A DNA stretch of 64,000 nt from Cryptomeria japonica (GCF_030272615.1 NC_081413.1:723569649-723633648), one strand, 5' to 3'; counted from the stretch's first letter, positions 42,705-54,923 are shown. Made by a program: numbers and translations. Notes: generated from the sequence alone by a model not told the origin.

Positions 42705-44490
42705 TTTTGGTGAAAATTCGCCCTGGACCCTCTGGAAGGGTTAGGAGCGAATTTCTTAATTTAGGCTCATTCTTCCATCATTTCAAGTTGAATTTACCTC
42801 AAAAGGCTAGAAAACACTTCCCCTCTCACATCCAACCCAAGTTTGACTTGATTTTGCAAGGGAAAATAGGTGGTTGAAGAATTTTTGCCCTGGACCCTTT
42901 GGAAGGGTCAGGAGCGATTTTCATCATTTGGCTTAATTCCTTCAAACTTGATAATTATTGACCATTCAAGGACATGCCTAAAGACACCTCTAATCTTAAC
43001 TTACACTAGACTTGGCATAAATTTGAGGGAAAAGATAGGTTTTGCACAATTTCGCTCTGGACCCTTTGGAAGGGTCAGGAGCGAAATTCACTTTTTAGAC
43101 CAAAATCATCATTCTTTCAAACCCAATCTTCATTGCAAGGTAAAATCTCATCTCTCTTTGCCCTAGGAACAAGGTTTTAAGCTCAAGCAAGGTAAAAAAT
43201 ATAGGCTTGTAAGGAATTTCGCTCTAGACCCTTTGGAAGGGTCAGGAGCGAAATTTCCTTCCTTGGCTAAAGCACTCATTCCTCAACTCTTTCAAACGTC
43301 CTTAAGGGTTTCAATATGCCCATTCTCTCTTTCAACATACCTTGGACATCAAAATTTGGCCAAATAAGGAAAGAAATGAGGTCTAGGAGGATTTTCGCTC
43401 TGGACCCTTTGGAAGGGTCAGGAGCGAAAATCTCCTTCTTGACTTGATCCTTCATCTTTTCAACTCCAATCTTCTCTGGAAGGTAACAAAACATCATTCT
43501 TCACCCAAGAGACAAGGTTTGTGGTCTAAGCAAGGTCAAAAAGGTAGGCTTGCAAGGAATTTCGCTCTGGACCCTTTGGAAGGGTCAGGAGCGAAATTCA
43601 CCTTCTTGGCTAGAATCCTTCATTTTTTCAAGGCTTTCAAACATTTCCGAAGTCCAAACATGTCCACACTTCCCTTCAAGATGCCTTGCAACTCAAAATT
43701 TGGTCAAACTAGGGAGGAAATGAGCTTTAGGAAGATTTTCGCTCTGGACCCTTTGGAAGGGTCAGGAGCGAAAATCTCATTCTAGGCTAGATTACTCTTT
43801 TTTCAAACTTCAAACCACTTCAAGAAGCAAACTTAGATCATTTTCCACCTGAGGAAGAAGGTTTCAAGGTCAACCAAGGTAGCAAATGAAGTTTATGATG
43901 AATTTCGCTCTGGACCCTTTGGAAGGGTTAGGAGCGAAATTCACTTTTTGGCTAAAATCTTCATCTTTCAAAGTGTCCAACTCCCTCCCAAGGCAAGAAC
44001 ATACCAATTTATCCTACATCACGCCAACACCTAGCCAAAACAAAGAAGGAAATAAGAGGTACAAGGATTTTCGCTTTGGACCCTTTGGAAGGGTCAGGAG
44101 CAAAAATCATGATTTGACCTTGATTCTTGCTTTTTTCAACTCTAATTTTCTTTGAGAGGCAAACATAGATCCTTTCTCTTGCATCTCCACCAAGATCCTG
44201 ACTTTGGCTAGAGGGAAAATGAGTGCTTTCAAGAATTTCGCTCTGGACCCTTTGGAAGGGTCGAGCGAAATTCACTTTTTAGGCTCAATTCACCTTCAAA
44301 TTGACTTGACTTTGTCTTAGACTCGATCCTAGATCCATTTCGTTCCATATCCTTGCAAACTTGCTCGACCACTCTTTGACTTAGGCGAGATCTTGAGTCT
44401 TTGGTGAATTTTCGCTCTGGACCCTTTGGAAGGGTCAGGAGTGAAAATTGAAATTCGCTTTGGACCCTTTGGAAGGGTCAGGAGCGAATT
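42705..44490 (-). repeat. Unit D hairpin array, second part
   Basis: Twelve further GACCC-type hairpins, spaced about 165-178 bp except for the last two, which are about 47 bp apart. One copy (near 44238) has lost three bases of the arm (GGGTCGAGCGAA). Confidence 0.9.
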
Positions 44491-44523
44491 TTGACATTTT
44501 AGCCTCTTCGTCAGGATTATTTT

Positions 44524-44574
44524 ATGGAATATAACATTTAAGTATACACTTATACTTTAAGTTATATTCCATAT
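44524..44574. repeat. Long palindrome of unit D
   Basis: TATGGAATATAAC-A-TTTAAGTATA faces TATACTTTAAGTTATATTCC-ATA, 23-bp arms with about a 4-base loop. Shared with unit E. Confidence 0.85.
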
Positions 44575-45050
44575 ATACTTCCAGGATGTTTGAGAGTGGT
44601 TTCGGACCTCCAGGAGTTATATTGCAAAATCTAGTTTTTGGAGGATTCTTCAGTTTTCCAGACTTAGTCAAATTTCAGGATCAGGACATTCCAGACTTAG
44701 CCAAATTTCAGGACATTTAAAGATCAGGATGACATTCCAAACTTTATCACTCACCAACTTGACCTAGCTCGGACCTTCAAGAATGATACTCACTCACCAA
44801 GCAAGACACAATTAGTAACAAGAGCAAAACTAGGCCCTAAGGAAGACTCTCAAAGAAACCCTAATTCGGGGGCCCTGTGGACTCACCCTGGCTCAAGCAA
44901 AGCTTGCAATCCAACGATCCCCTCGACAACACTCATCCTGCAAAGGCTAATAGACAAAACCCTAAAGGCCTAGAAAACAAACCCTAGAAAGGAAAAAGCA
45001 GGGGTCCCCATTTGCAATGGGGTGATGTGTGAATACGTCACAACAGGTAG

Positions 45051-45323
45051 TTACTTAGAGCCTTTGTTATCATTTTGATTTGATGCTTATGTTCATGTAG
45101 AGATTGTTGTAGGTTTTAGTGACAATTGATATGGTTCACCTTGGCATGTTCATTTGTCTTCTATATGTGGCTTTTGGACAATGTGAGGAGTTGTTTTGCT
45201 TGATGGTGGTTGTCATGGTTGCTTTTGTAGGTGTCTTGTTTGAGCATGAGAGCATGGTGATGATTCATATGGCACATGGATGGCTATGGGTGTATTTACG
45301 ATGTATGATGTCAAATTGGAGAA
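45051..45323 (+). other. DNA right of unit D, no recognised gene
   Basis: The ORF beginning at 45119 has no recognised domain and runs into the LTR fragment starting at 45324, so it is not supported as a gene. Confidence 0.4.
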
Positions 45324-45710
45324 TGTTAGAATTAAATTGCCATCTACCTTGTAAATCCTATGACATGGTTCCAACATCCTTGGAAAGTGTCCTAAGGCTC
45401 TTAGGATGTATTGGGAAAATAATTTTTAACATTTAATTCTCACTATTGTTTGTAATACATTTATATGGGGTGATGGGCTCCACTAGCAATGATAAAAGTG
45501 GGTTGTGAACACAATTATTTAATATTGTTTTCCTCACTTATGGGCGTCTAGAATAAGATATTTAATGACTTGGGAATGGACAAATGAGTGACCTCTAGGC
45601 TTTTCTAAGTGGGAGCGTGGAAGACGCAATAGGTGTCTCTTGGTATTCCATCATTTATTGCATTTAATGTAATGCTTATCTTGCAAGGATGGGCACCCTA
45701 TTTCATAGGA
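45324..45710 (+). mobile_element. LTR fragment matching 15668-16045
   Basis: Starts TGTTAGAATTAAATTGCC and matches the 15-kb LTR through CTCACTATTGTTTGTAATA, AAAAGTGGGTTGTGAACA and TTGCATTTAATGTAAT, then diverges after GGGCACCC. About 85% similar by eye. It is truncated at its 3' side. Confidence 0.6.
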
Positions 45711-45899
45711 TGACCTTTGATTTAAATTCTTAATGATATGCACCAAAGGCTAGGGGCTTACCTCCTTGTGATGATGAAGAGGTGAAAGAAGGATTAATGA
45801 AGACTTTTTGAAAGATGTATTCAAGTGAGGAGTCAATTTACTTTGCATGTAGTGGCTTAACTAACCTGGTCCAACATTCAACAAACCAGAGGTGAATTT

Positions 45900-46137
45900 A
45901 GCTAGAGCTACATTAGCTTATGTTGCCCTCATTGAATGGTGGACATCACATCACAAATATACACTAGAGTTGGGTATATTGTTATTCACCTCTTTTTACA
46001 AGTTGCCAGTTCTTTTGTTGTAGAGAAAAATTAGTTTGCATATAGCTTCATCCACTCTATTAAGAGGAATAGGCTTACCTCTAGAGGAGCAGAGCAATTG
46101 GTGGCCATGCATAGTGCATTGCGACTTTGGGATCTTT
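45900..46137 (+). pseudogene. hAT transposase relic, C-terminal region
   Basis: Across frames the + strand reads LARATLAYVALIEWWTSHH, ELGILLFTSF, then AYSFIHSIKRNRLTSRGAEQ then LVAMHSALRLWDL, stop. This is the hAT dimerisation motif (YSFIHSxKRNRLTxxxAExLVxVHxxLRL). It is a different hAT copy from the one at 4556-15588, in the opposite orientation, and heavily decayed. Confidence 0.7.
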
Positions 46138-46201
46138 AGATTCCAACATATCGCCATGCATAGTGCATTGCGACTTAGGGATCTTTAGAGTCCAACATAT
46201 C
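46104..46201. repeat. 49-bp tandem duplication at hAT relic end
   Basis: GCCATGCATAGTGCATTGCG occurs at 46104 and 46153, each followed by GGGATCTTTAGA and TCCAACATATC. The first copy holds the end of the hAT reading. Confidence 0.85.
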
Positions 46202-46249
46202 GACAAATTCCAACTTTATATTGGAATGTTTAGTCCAAAGTGTTGTTTT

Positions 46250-47150
46250 GTAACTAGGGTGAAAATAAATAGGAGATGGGTTCTAATTGCCGCAAGGCAA
46301 CATTAGAACCCATCCAAAAGGACTGGGCCCTTTTCTTTGTAAATCACACCTATTCATTTAGGTGGCGCGGAAACTTAAATAGGGCCGAGCCCTCTAATCT
46401 TTGCCAAACGCGTAATACTCCAGCTCAGCGCCCAAGGATAGGGCTTCACCAATATGTAACGTGCAAACCTCATTATAGGGCCGACCCTATAACCGTTACT
46501 TTGTAGTGTGTGAAGGATATAGGCCCCAAGTTGGGCGGCAATAAATATGGTTCAAATAAACCTTGGCGCCAAAACCTCCTAGCCAACTTGGAGGGTGATT
46601 AAGGGAGTTTAATCATATATAAATGCAAGCAAATGAAGTATCATTTGACACATACACCACACACAATTAGCGAACTATCTCTGCTCCTCCATATGCGAAA
46701 TCTGAAAGTTATGAATACAATTGAACCATCTCTACTGTTTATCTAATGAGGATTCTGCCTAAAGGTCAGTGAATTCATTGAAGGTTATATGCAAGCTGCC
46801 TCTGCTATATACAATGCGAAATCTGACTGAAGGAGGACATCATCTACTGTGCTAGTATGAATACACCTCGAGGATAGCGAACTTGTTCTCCATGACAGCA
46901 AAGACAAGAAGATGACTGTGAAGACAATTAAAGGACAACAAACCACCATTGAAGGGCAGTGAAGCACAATCAAAGGACAACGGATTTCTGTGTAAAGGCT
47001 TGCAAATCAGCACTGTGATTTCATGCATTCTAAGGACTGAGATAAGTCTGATCTTATCTATTATCTCCTGCTGTTGTATTGTGCCCTAGCTGGGTAAGTG
47101 AATCTACATTTTCAGAATAATAATTAGATCTGAGGATCTGTTGTTGCTGG
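46250..47150 (+). mobile_element. Possible LTR promoter region
   Basis: It contains TTGGCGCCAA (46563-46572), a TATA-like CATATATAAATGC (46613-46625), and the palindrome TATAGGGCCGACCCTATA near 46475. The arrangement of GGCGCC palindrome then TATA resembles A and E, but the sequence is otherwise different and ends are not defined. No coding sequence. Confidence 0.35.
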
Positions 47151-48737
47151 GTTTTTCCTCCAAGAGGGAGGTTTTCCCAGGGTAGCTTTTGTGTTGTGTG
47201 ATCCTCTATTTGTATGCTTTACTGTGCAACTTTAGTTTTCTGTTTATTATGGTTAATCTGATTATGAAAACTAACACAAAGAGGCCATCCAAAATGATAG
47301 GGAGGCACAAGAGAGATTGGTGTGGCTTGGATTGGATGAGACAACCCCTCACAGTGACATTGGGTTAGACTTTGGTTTTGATGTAGTGTTAGTAGATGTC
47401 AATAAGGGACAGCAACACATTTTCAATGTTTTTGTCATTTTTTAGTTGAAAATTGCAGCCTTCGAGTATTTTGTTGTATTTCTTAAATTTTATATAATAT
47501 ATATCATATTGTAGTGTCATAAATCACATCCCTTTACAATTTCACTCTCTTTTTGGTACCCACTTTAGCCTGCTTTCCCCTGTCTCATTTTAAGCCTATA
47601 TAAGTCCTATTCTACTTTAAATCTTAATTGTTAATCTCAAAATTTAAATGTTGTCAAAGACTCAAGTTAGGACCAGATCTAGCATCACAAATCCCAACAC
47701 TCATGATTCCCTTCAAAGATCCTATTTTGGTGGGACTGGGGCGTCCGAAAACCTTGTGTCGCCAATATTCTCAAAAGTTGTAACTATTGTGTCGGTTTTT
47801 ACAATTTCAATTTTGGTCTCAATTTTGGTACTTTATCATTTTATGTCGTCCTAAATCAAAAATACCGTGTTAACCCTATATAAATCACATCTTCTATCAT
47901 TCATAAAGTTAAGTTCAAAGAAGCAATCAATATTCTTCTCCAATTCAATCAAGAGGAAATCAAGAAGCAGCAAACTACATCATTCGAGCATTCAAGTATG
48001 ATTTAATATTTCTTTATGTTGTGTTTTTCATGTTGTTGCATTAACACTTGAGGACTTGTTTATAGGACATTGCATTACCACCATTTCCATTCTTAAGGTA
48101 AAATCATTCCAATTGCATTTCCATTATTGTTTAGCCTTTGTCCTACTGATGATAATCTCTTTTTTCCTTCAATCATTGCTGTCGTGGAGGTGGGAGCACC
48201 AATGCAGGATTTGAAATGGGCAAGCCCCTATACAACACATCCAGATTCGGCAATGGAGGAGGTTACAAGAGTGTAGAACAGATAGTGATAGTGAGTTCTA
48301 GATTTTGTTTTTTTGGGAAACAAACTTACAAGCCCTCCTAATTATATTTTTGCACCTATTTATTAGTTTGTACACCCCTTGGATTAGAGTGCCCTCCAAC
48401 CGTATCTGGCACTTTCACCTCTAGATTGCAGCTACAGGTTCCTTTCTATGCCCTCTTTCCAGATTTGGCTTACTGTGTTAGATTTCTATTATGTAATGTA
48501 CTGTTATTGCTGAAAGTCATCATTTTCCTATCATGTAACTGTGTTCATTCACACACACTTCATAATCTCAAATCCATTGCAAGAAAATGTAACTCTCCTA
48601 TCAAGCTTGTAGTTGAATCTATTTGTGTTCCAATGCTATGTTATGGAGATTTGAGATCTTAGTTAACATTCATAGGCCTAGGTGTTGGATTATTTGATAT
48701 TGATGTCAAAGGCTTATTTGAGTTTGATCATGAATTT
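47151..48737. other. Intron DNA, probable decayed retroelement, no gene
   Basis: Short ORFs (47648-47854, 48426-48662) have no domains. I see no termini that can be paired. Confidence 0.35.
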
Positions 48738-48943
48738 TGGTTGAGCTCCCTGTGTGTCTGGTTAGTTGAGCTCCTTGTGTGGCTGGTTGGTTGAGGTCCC
48801 TGTGTGCTTGGTTGCTTGCTGGAGCGACTTGGTTTCTTGTCAGTTTGAGCTAAGTGTGTGCCTAGTTGGTTGAGCTCCCTGTGTGCTTGATTGCTTGCTA
48901 GAGCTACTTGGTTGCTTGTTAGCTTGAGCTAAGTGTCAATTAT
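48738..48943. repeat. Imperfect minisatellite, TTGAGCTCCCTGTGTG
   Basis: The phrase GGTTGAGCTCCCTGTGTG recurs with changes four times, with TTGCTTGCTGGAGCGACTTGG and GCTAAGTGT forming a longer period of about 95 bp in the second half. Confidence 0.75.
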
Positions 48944-49735
48944 TTCTCTTTCATATTGACCACATATGTAAAGGAGTCATCCGTTTTTAATGGGAGTGGG
49001 AGCCTGTGTTTTCTTGTTGGCGTTGGTCTTCTTTATGGTAAAAGGATTCATTTTCCTTAATGCTTATTGGTGGTGGCTTCCATTAAGAATGGATTATTTG
49101 TAACAGTTTTTTTTTGACAAGACACTTTGAGTTCGATTCTTTGTGAGTCAGTTTTCAGTTCCATTTTGATAATACATGGAGCTTGCCTTGTTTTTTAAAA
49201 AAGAAAAAGCTGTATCGTGGGTATTAATTTTTTTTGGCTGAAGTCACGTTTTAAAAAAGGTATCAAGAATTTGATGTAGTTTTGTTAAAAACATTGATTA
49301 CAGCGAATTACGTGGTGTTTGTGCTGGATGTTATTTTCTTTCCTGAGGATATTCATGTGGCTGTAGGTTGGCATTTATCTTTTTATGATGGGGAATTATT
49401 TTTAAGAGTGACTGATGGCAATGTTTTTAAGAAAAGAGAAGATGCAAGGGCTAGTGCGATTTTGTTGTTATGACTTCTTGACTAAAATATGGATTTGTTT
49501 ATTTGTTTTAGGAGGGAGTATGATGTATGTTTTTTTTTGGAAGAGTTCGTGACTTCTTGGTGAGATTGTGGAAGTAAGAGTGATCCGTTTTTTTAAAGAG
49601 GAGATATGTCACTGCTAGAATCGGGTTGTTGATGATGAATAAGAGAAAAGACTTTTTGTTTTGTGAAAAAAATGTTGAGAGTAAAACGTGTCTCTATATA
49701 GAAAAGCTTTTCTACATGGTGCTTGTGTGAGATAG
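48944..49735. other. Intron DNA without recognised features
   Basis: AT-rich with T runs. The ORF 49282-49473 has no domain. The last five bases GATAG may be the target duplication of the next unit. Confidence 0.35.
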
Positions 49736-51579
49736 TGTAATATCCCAGCAATTTTTTTTTTTTTTTTTTACAATAAGAGTTACAAGCAAACACACTACCC
49801 GTTAAGGTTAGAGTTGAAAGGGAACCTTTCCACCTTTTGTTCACCGAGAGCCCAATCTGGGAGGGTGAGAGCATACGGTGTTCCGGGGATCCTTAGCACC
49901 AAAAATCAAACTGAAATTACAATGCCTGGGCAACAAGCTAGCCCCTTCTGCTTACCCAGCAGGATAGAAACCAAACTCATGGTGGTAAACCAGCCAAGGG
50001 AAAATGACAAGAAACTGAAATTCAATCACTCTACCGCATATTTCAGCGGGAGGACAATTGCATTAAACTTATCACTCGACCACTTATTCAGTGGGAGGAC
50101 TGAGTACATAAACTGAATTCAAAGCAAGAAGGTGGCTAAGCCAGCCTCTTCCACTTATGCAGTGGGAATTACAAATAAGGACAGCAAGAATGATTGATCA
50201 GTACTATTGAAACAACATTACAAAAATATAGATAAGATGAGAAGAGTGATGCAGATTATAATATTACGAACAATGAATTTCTGCTACATCCAAACTGTAG
50301 GCTGGAATTACAAATCAACAACCTATGGAAATGCTAAATGCTCATAACTCCCTCATTTTACATCCGAATCAATTCAAACCAGTCCCAAACCCACCTTATA
50401 ACATATGCAATGACAACCAATTAAAGTCACAACCCAAACAACCCCTTATTTAATTTGCACGCATCCCAATGCGATATCAGAAACCCACGCCATACTTAGG
50501 AATTTTGATTTGGCACAATAAATTCAAAACTAAATCAAACAAGCTGTAAACTTACAAAGTTGATCGCCAATGCTGGGAAGAAAGAAGGAGATGATACCCA
50601 TAATCGTCAGTCGCTCCAACAGAGAGGTATGAGTGAAAAGATACTTCAGCCATAGGCAAACCAGCAAGTCTCCAACATCATTTTAACACCAAAAATGTCT
50701 AAGCAAACTCTGAGAATTTAGAGAATACAATGCACAGATAGGTACTGTATTTCAAGTACGAAACCGGGTAGCACTAGGGAGACGCACTTCGAAGCCTCAA
50801 GTTCTATCGCCAAACCGGCAGCATAACATTACAATTTTTCAAGATGATGCAAATGGGAGCCCAAGTCTCATATTTATAACTTCACACACCTCAAACCCAA
50901 ATGCAAATTCCTTCAAATTCAACGCCTTTCATTTGCATTTTGTTCCACCGTATGTGGACCCCAAGTGTGGCGCCATTTCCCACAAGTCAAACTCCATGCC
51001 CAAGGCATGGACCCACGTTACACTTTGGCAAATATTAGAGATGTCATAAAAATAATATCTCTCTCAAATATTTCGACATCTCTTTAATAAACATGAAATT
51101 CGCCAAAAACTTAGGAAAAATATAGACATTAATCCCAAATTCGATAATCAGTAGCAATTAAACAGATTAATTAAATATTAAACCTTAGGATAAAGAAATA
51201 ATATTTAATTATATCACATATGACTCCCATACTGATTATTATCAAAACTAGGATGAAACTGAGCCAGGACGACTATAGAACTGTTGCAGAATGAGAACCT
51301 TGTCCACTGCCAAAAATAGAATTATGCCACACTGCCACTTACTAAAAATAGTAAGTCAAGAATTAGTGCTCTGAAAAGCATGATCTTCGCGTCCAGAGGC
51401 AAAGCATGGAGAGCTCAGGAGGACAGTATCATCAGAATGGCCATTCCCCGACTTACTAAAAATAGTAAGTCCTCGTTTCATCAATGCTGGACACTCATTC
51501 TTCATTCCACCTAGCCTAAGGGTCTCAGGAATAGGCTAATGGACCACTGGAAGGTCGTCAATGAGAAGGGGACATTACA
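49736..51579. mobile_element. TG...CA unit, probable solo LTR
   Basis: Starts TGTAATATCCC and ends GGGGACATTACA (11-bp imperfect inverted ends), flanked by GATAG and TATAG (4 of 5 match). Its right end equals that of the TGTAATGTCCC family. It contains two copies of the palindrome ACTTACTAAAAATAGTAAGT (51337, 51451) and no coding sequence. A T/A homopolymer lies near 49752. Confidence 0.55.
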
Positions 51580-53660
51580 TATAGTGGTGTAGTGTGCTGT
51601 CAAAAAAGAAGAAAAAGTGTTGTGGTTGAAATATATATACAGCTGTGTGATATGTGTGCTGTGCTAGGTTCTTCAAGCAAGTTAAATTCTCTGGAGGATA
51701 GATTTGAAAGGGAACTTTGTGGGTGAATAAAGTCTTTTAAGAATATTGCTGAACAGTGATAATGCATCGCCTATGACATTTCAATGGGTACTGCTTTATC
51801 ATTTCGAAGTGCTGTGTGTAATCTGAAAGTAAATATAATCCTCAGTGGTTGTGGGTTGGGGGCTCTGGTTAAGGTTGGTGCCTTATCTATTCAGAGTTGG
51901 TGCTCTTATAGAGGTCGGTGCTTTAGCTATAAAGAGTTGGTGCTCTCAGAAATTGAATACTCATAGTGAGTTGTAGCTCACTCATGTAATCTGGGTTGTA
52001 GCCCATGTTTTGAAGTAAATGGAATTCTTGATGCCATGGTTTTTTACTTGAAAGGGTTTTCCACAAGAAATCATGTGTACTTGTGTTATTGATCTTTCCG
52101 TGTTTCGTTTGATCTCTTTCTGAAAAATTATTTAAAAACTTGAAATACTGATTCAACCCCCCTGCCCCTCTGCCCCCCTCCCCCCCCTCTCAGTATTTCC
52201 TGTTCTCTTCTCACTAGGATCTCATTTCTATACATATCACATATATTGACAATGAAATCAATTAAGTTTTGTTAATTTGTTTGACTTTCGTGAACTCTCA
52301 TTTCAAATTTAATGTATTTATTAAGGATCTTTAATGTTTATAATGTGTGCCTTGTCAATGTTATAATAAAAAATGTTTGAAATTTTCCTATATTTCTAAA
52401 AAATTTCCTATCTTTGAAAAGCTATCCTAAATCATCCTCCAAAAAATGTATCCTCAAATTGCGTCCCATTGCCCCCTTACTGCCCATGTCCTGGAAACTT
52501 GGTGTAACATAGGCATATTCATAATCTGTAAATCTTTAATGTGGTCACAAGTTGATTAAAAAATAACTTTCAAAGTAAAATTGCCATTGCTAGTTCCTTT
52601 TCTAGCAAAGTTGACCATTGAATCAAGGTACAATGATTAGGTTTACCCACTTAAACATAATTGATAGATTGTTAGAGCTCAACTCCCTCAGCCTTGAGGA
52701 AAATAAACTGAATCTTAAAAGCTACATTAAACTTCTGGACGATGTCCTTACCACCGAACAAGCCGTAAACAATCAAGTAAAGAATCAGTACAGGGGACTA
52801 GAAACTAATGGTAATTCCTTGCACCTCTGACTTTACATTCCTGGACTTCTGTTGCGTCATCTTCTTCTATTCTCACGTTTACTTGGACAACAGTGCCAGG
52901 TTTTCATCCAAGATGCACTTTCAATTATTTGTGTATATTGGGACTAGAAGGCTCTATATCAAATTTGGTTGATTTTGTCAGCCTTCTTTCTGTCTGACAG
53001 AATCCTTTGTAATTATGACAATGCTAGCCAGGTATCCTTCCACATGGTCATTCGTCCAGAATATTTTGAGATCTTGGCTGTGATGCTAACATCTCCTTAT
53101 TCACAGCATTTGAAAAGGGATGTGTGGAATTTTCAATGAAGACTGGTAGGAAAAGAGGGTAGTGTTTAGATTTTCTTGCAGCATTAGTGAAAATTGAGCA
53201 GATAGGACCATGGGCAGAATAATTTCAATGTAGTCTATGTAGCTTGTATTGCAAATTGGCTTGTATATTTGAACTTAAGTCATCCTATAAATTTTTTTCT
53301 CTATTCTGCATATTTTAGAAGAGAGTGACTCTATTCAAATAATACCCATGTCAATTGCGTATTGGAGGGATGTTTTCAAAAAATGTTTCTTATGAACTCC
53401 CAAATATGGTATGCTATTGCTGCTTTGGCTTTAGTATACTTCTAATTATAAGTTCACATGGGAGATTATAAATGTGGAGTATATTTACATGATACATTGG
53501 CTTTAGTGTGGAATTGTCTCTCCATAATTACTAAAGAAAGGGTTTCTTTGCTCTTGCAACCGGCACTTATTTTCTGCTCATACATAAGCATTTTCACTTT
53601 TGATCAGGGAGTTGTAGCTTGAGAAGTTGAACTGTTGCTATCATAAATTTTTCCATGCAG
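51580..53660. other. Intron DNA, LTR-like fragments, pyrimidine tract
   Basis: GTTGGTGC-CTTAT repeats near 51870-51945 and a C/T-rich tract at about 52155-52193 resemble the 3' part of a plant LTR, but no primer site or paired end is visible. The ORF 52618-52830 is unsupported. The segment ends with the LRR exon acceptor CCATGCAG. Confidence 0.35.
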
Positions 53661-53735
53661 GCATCAAACAATCACCTAACAGCTTTGCCAGGGGAGCTGG
53701 TACATTGTTCAAAATTGGTGAACTTGGATCTGCAG
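53661..53735 (+). CDS. LRR protein gene, exon after the giant intron
   Basis: 75 nt in phase 0, encoding ASNNHLTALPGELVHCSKLV then NLDLQ, one LRR unit. Flanked by CCATGCAG and GTATGT. It continues the repeat started at 2369-2444 and joins in phase to the exon at 53974. Confidence 0.85.
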
Positions 53736-53973
53736 GTATGTTATTTTGTGGGTTACTTTCCCTTATTATGTTTGGAATCACTTATAGCTCTTCTCATTAG
53801 TACATGCTTGGAAGAATCATTTGACTATTGACTGGAGATATGGTTTTTTATGGGGTAGTTTCCCATATGCTGTTAAAATCAATTGTAGCTGTTCTCCATT
53901 CATCTAATGCTTAGGAGGGTCATTTTATCATAGATGAAAATTAACAAATGATTTTCGTATTTACATTACTCAG

Positions 53974-54043
53974 GGTAATAAGATCACAGTATTGCCTGAC
54001 CATTTGTTGTGCTCATGGACTATACTTAAAGAGATAAATGCTG
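53974..54043 (+). CDS. LRR protein gene, next exon
   Basis: 70 nt encoding GNKITVLPDHLLCSWTILKE then INA plus one base, bounded by TTACTCAG and GTACTTG. LxxNxxxxLP pattern retained. The split codon completes to Ala with the next exon. Confidence 0.85.
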
Positions 54044-54199
54044 GTACTTGTCAATGACTTTTCTTATTTGCTATGCCAATTCTAGATGTAAGCTTTTACG
54101 AAAAATATAACTAAAATACATCATTGTTTCTGTGAGTTAAGTACATGTTGCTGCCTTTCAATTTACCTGTATTATTAATTGAATATTTACTTTATACAG

Positions 54200-54277
54200 C
54201 CAACAACAATCTCACTGAGATATCTGGATCAATTGGAAAACTTTCACGACTTATCCGTCTTGATCTTCATCAGAATC
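54200..54277 (+). CDS. LRR protein gene, next exon
   Basis: 78 nt encoding (A)NNNLTEISGSIGKLSRLI then RLDLHQN plus one base. Acceptor TTTATACAG, donor GTAAGT. One LRR unit. Confidence 0.87.
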
Positions 54278-54451
54278 GTAAGTAAACGATGTAATTATTG
54301 TTATCCATATTCACTTAATTTGCAGCAAAGTAGTTTCCTTAATAACAAACCTATTAACATATTTGGATGCTTGTTAGTTGGTAATCGTTCTTGGAAGTGG
54401 CTTTCATAGCCATAGTGACATTTTGGTATATGTTGGATATAATTGTTGCAG

Positions 54452-54512
54452 GGATTCCATCAATCCCGTCAGCATTTGCTGGATGCTCTTCACTTGCAGA
54501 ACTTTATCTAGG
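54452..54512 (+). CDS. LRR protein gene, next exon
   Basis: 61 nt encoding (R)IPSIPSAFAGCSSLAELY then L plus two bases. Acceptor ATTGTTGCAG, donor GTTAGT. The short unit is typical where LRR introns cut each repeat. Confidence 0.82.
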
Positions 54513-54844
54513 GTTAGTTTGGTTTGTATGCACATCTATTTATGCCAACTCTCAAATATACAAAGATGCATATATGTTATATAAAATATATGTGTGAATT
54601 ATCTTGTGTATATGCATATAGAAAATCTTATATGCATATGTATGTTGTCTTTTGTCTCAAATGTTTGTTATCTCACAATTGTTAAGATTAGTAACTTGGT
54701 GATGCTTCAAAATGTAGAAAATAAGGATATTAAGTTTTGTAATGATAATTTAGATCTTACCAAGTATTGATCATGTTATTTGTTGTTTCACAACTTTAAC
54801 TAGTTGTTTCATTTTGTTTTGTTGTAACTTGTTTTTTTTTATAG

Positions 54845-54923
54845 AAATAATCTCTTATCTTCAATTCCTGTGGAGTTTGGAGCTCTTTCATCACTAGGAA
54901 CATTAGACCTTCATTCTAACCAG
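54845..54923 (+). CDS. LRR protein gene, last exon in window
   Basis: 79 nt encoding (G)[18 protein letters not shown] then TLDLHSNQ. Acceptor TTTTTTTATAG, donor GTATTG. It ends in phase 0, so at least one further exon is expected downstream of the window. I found no clear continuation between 54924 and 64000. The six exons seen encode 146 residues, about six LRR units. No signal peptide, membrane segment or kinase is visible, which fits a cytoplasmic LRR protein. Confidence 0.85.

Larger units (their letters stand above)
36823..45045 (-). mobile_element. Unit D: 4.8-kb solo LTR interrupted by E, TSD GGTAG
   Basis: Starts TGTTGATGTGT, ends ATACGTCACAACA, with exact GGTAG at 36818-36822 and 45046-45050. 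Without unit E it is about 4.77 kb. It carries about 17 GACCC-type hairpins, a core promoter, a short ORF with 30-bp repeats, and a long palindrome near its tip. Spacer segments match unit C (for example TTTGAGGGAAAAGATAGGTT at 33359 and 43021), so C and D are one subfamily. Confidence 0.88.
2445..53660 (+). other. 51.2-kb intron of the LRR gene
   Basis: The donor GTACTT follows an exon ending in phase 0, and the acceptor TTTTTCCATGCAG precedes an exon starting in phase 0. Both exons encode consecutive LRR units with matching spacing. Nearly all of the intervening DNA that can be classified is LTR retrotransposon or hAT DNA in both orientations. The alternative is that the two exon groups belong to separate LRR gene fragments. 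Phase and repeat-register agreement make a single gene more likely. Confidence 0.7.
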
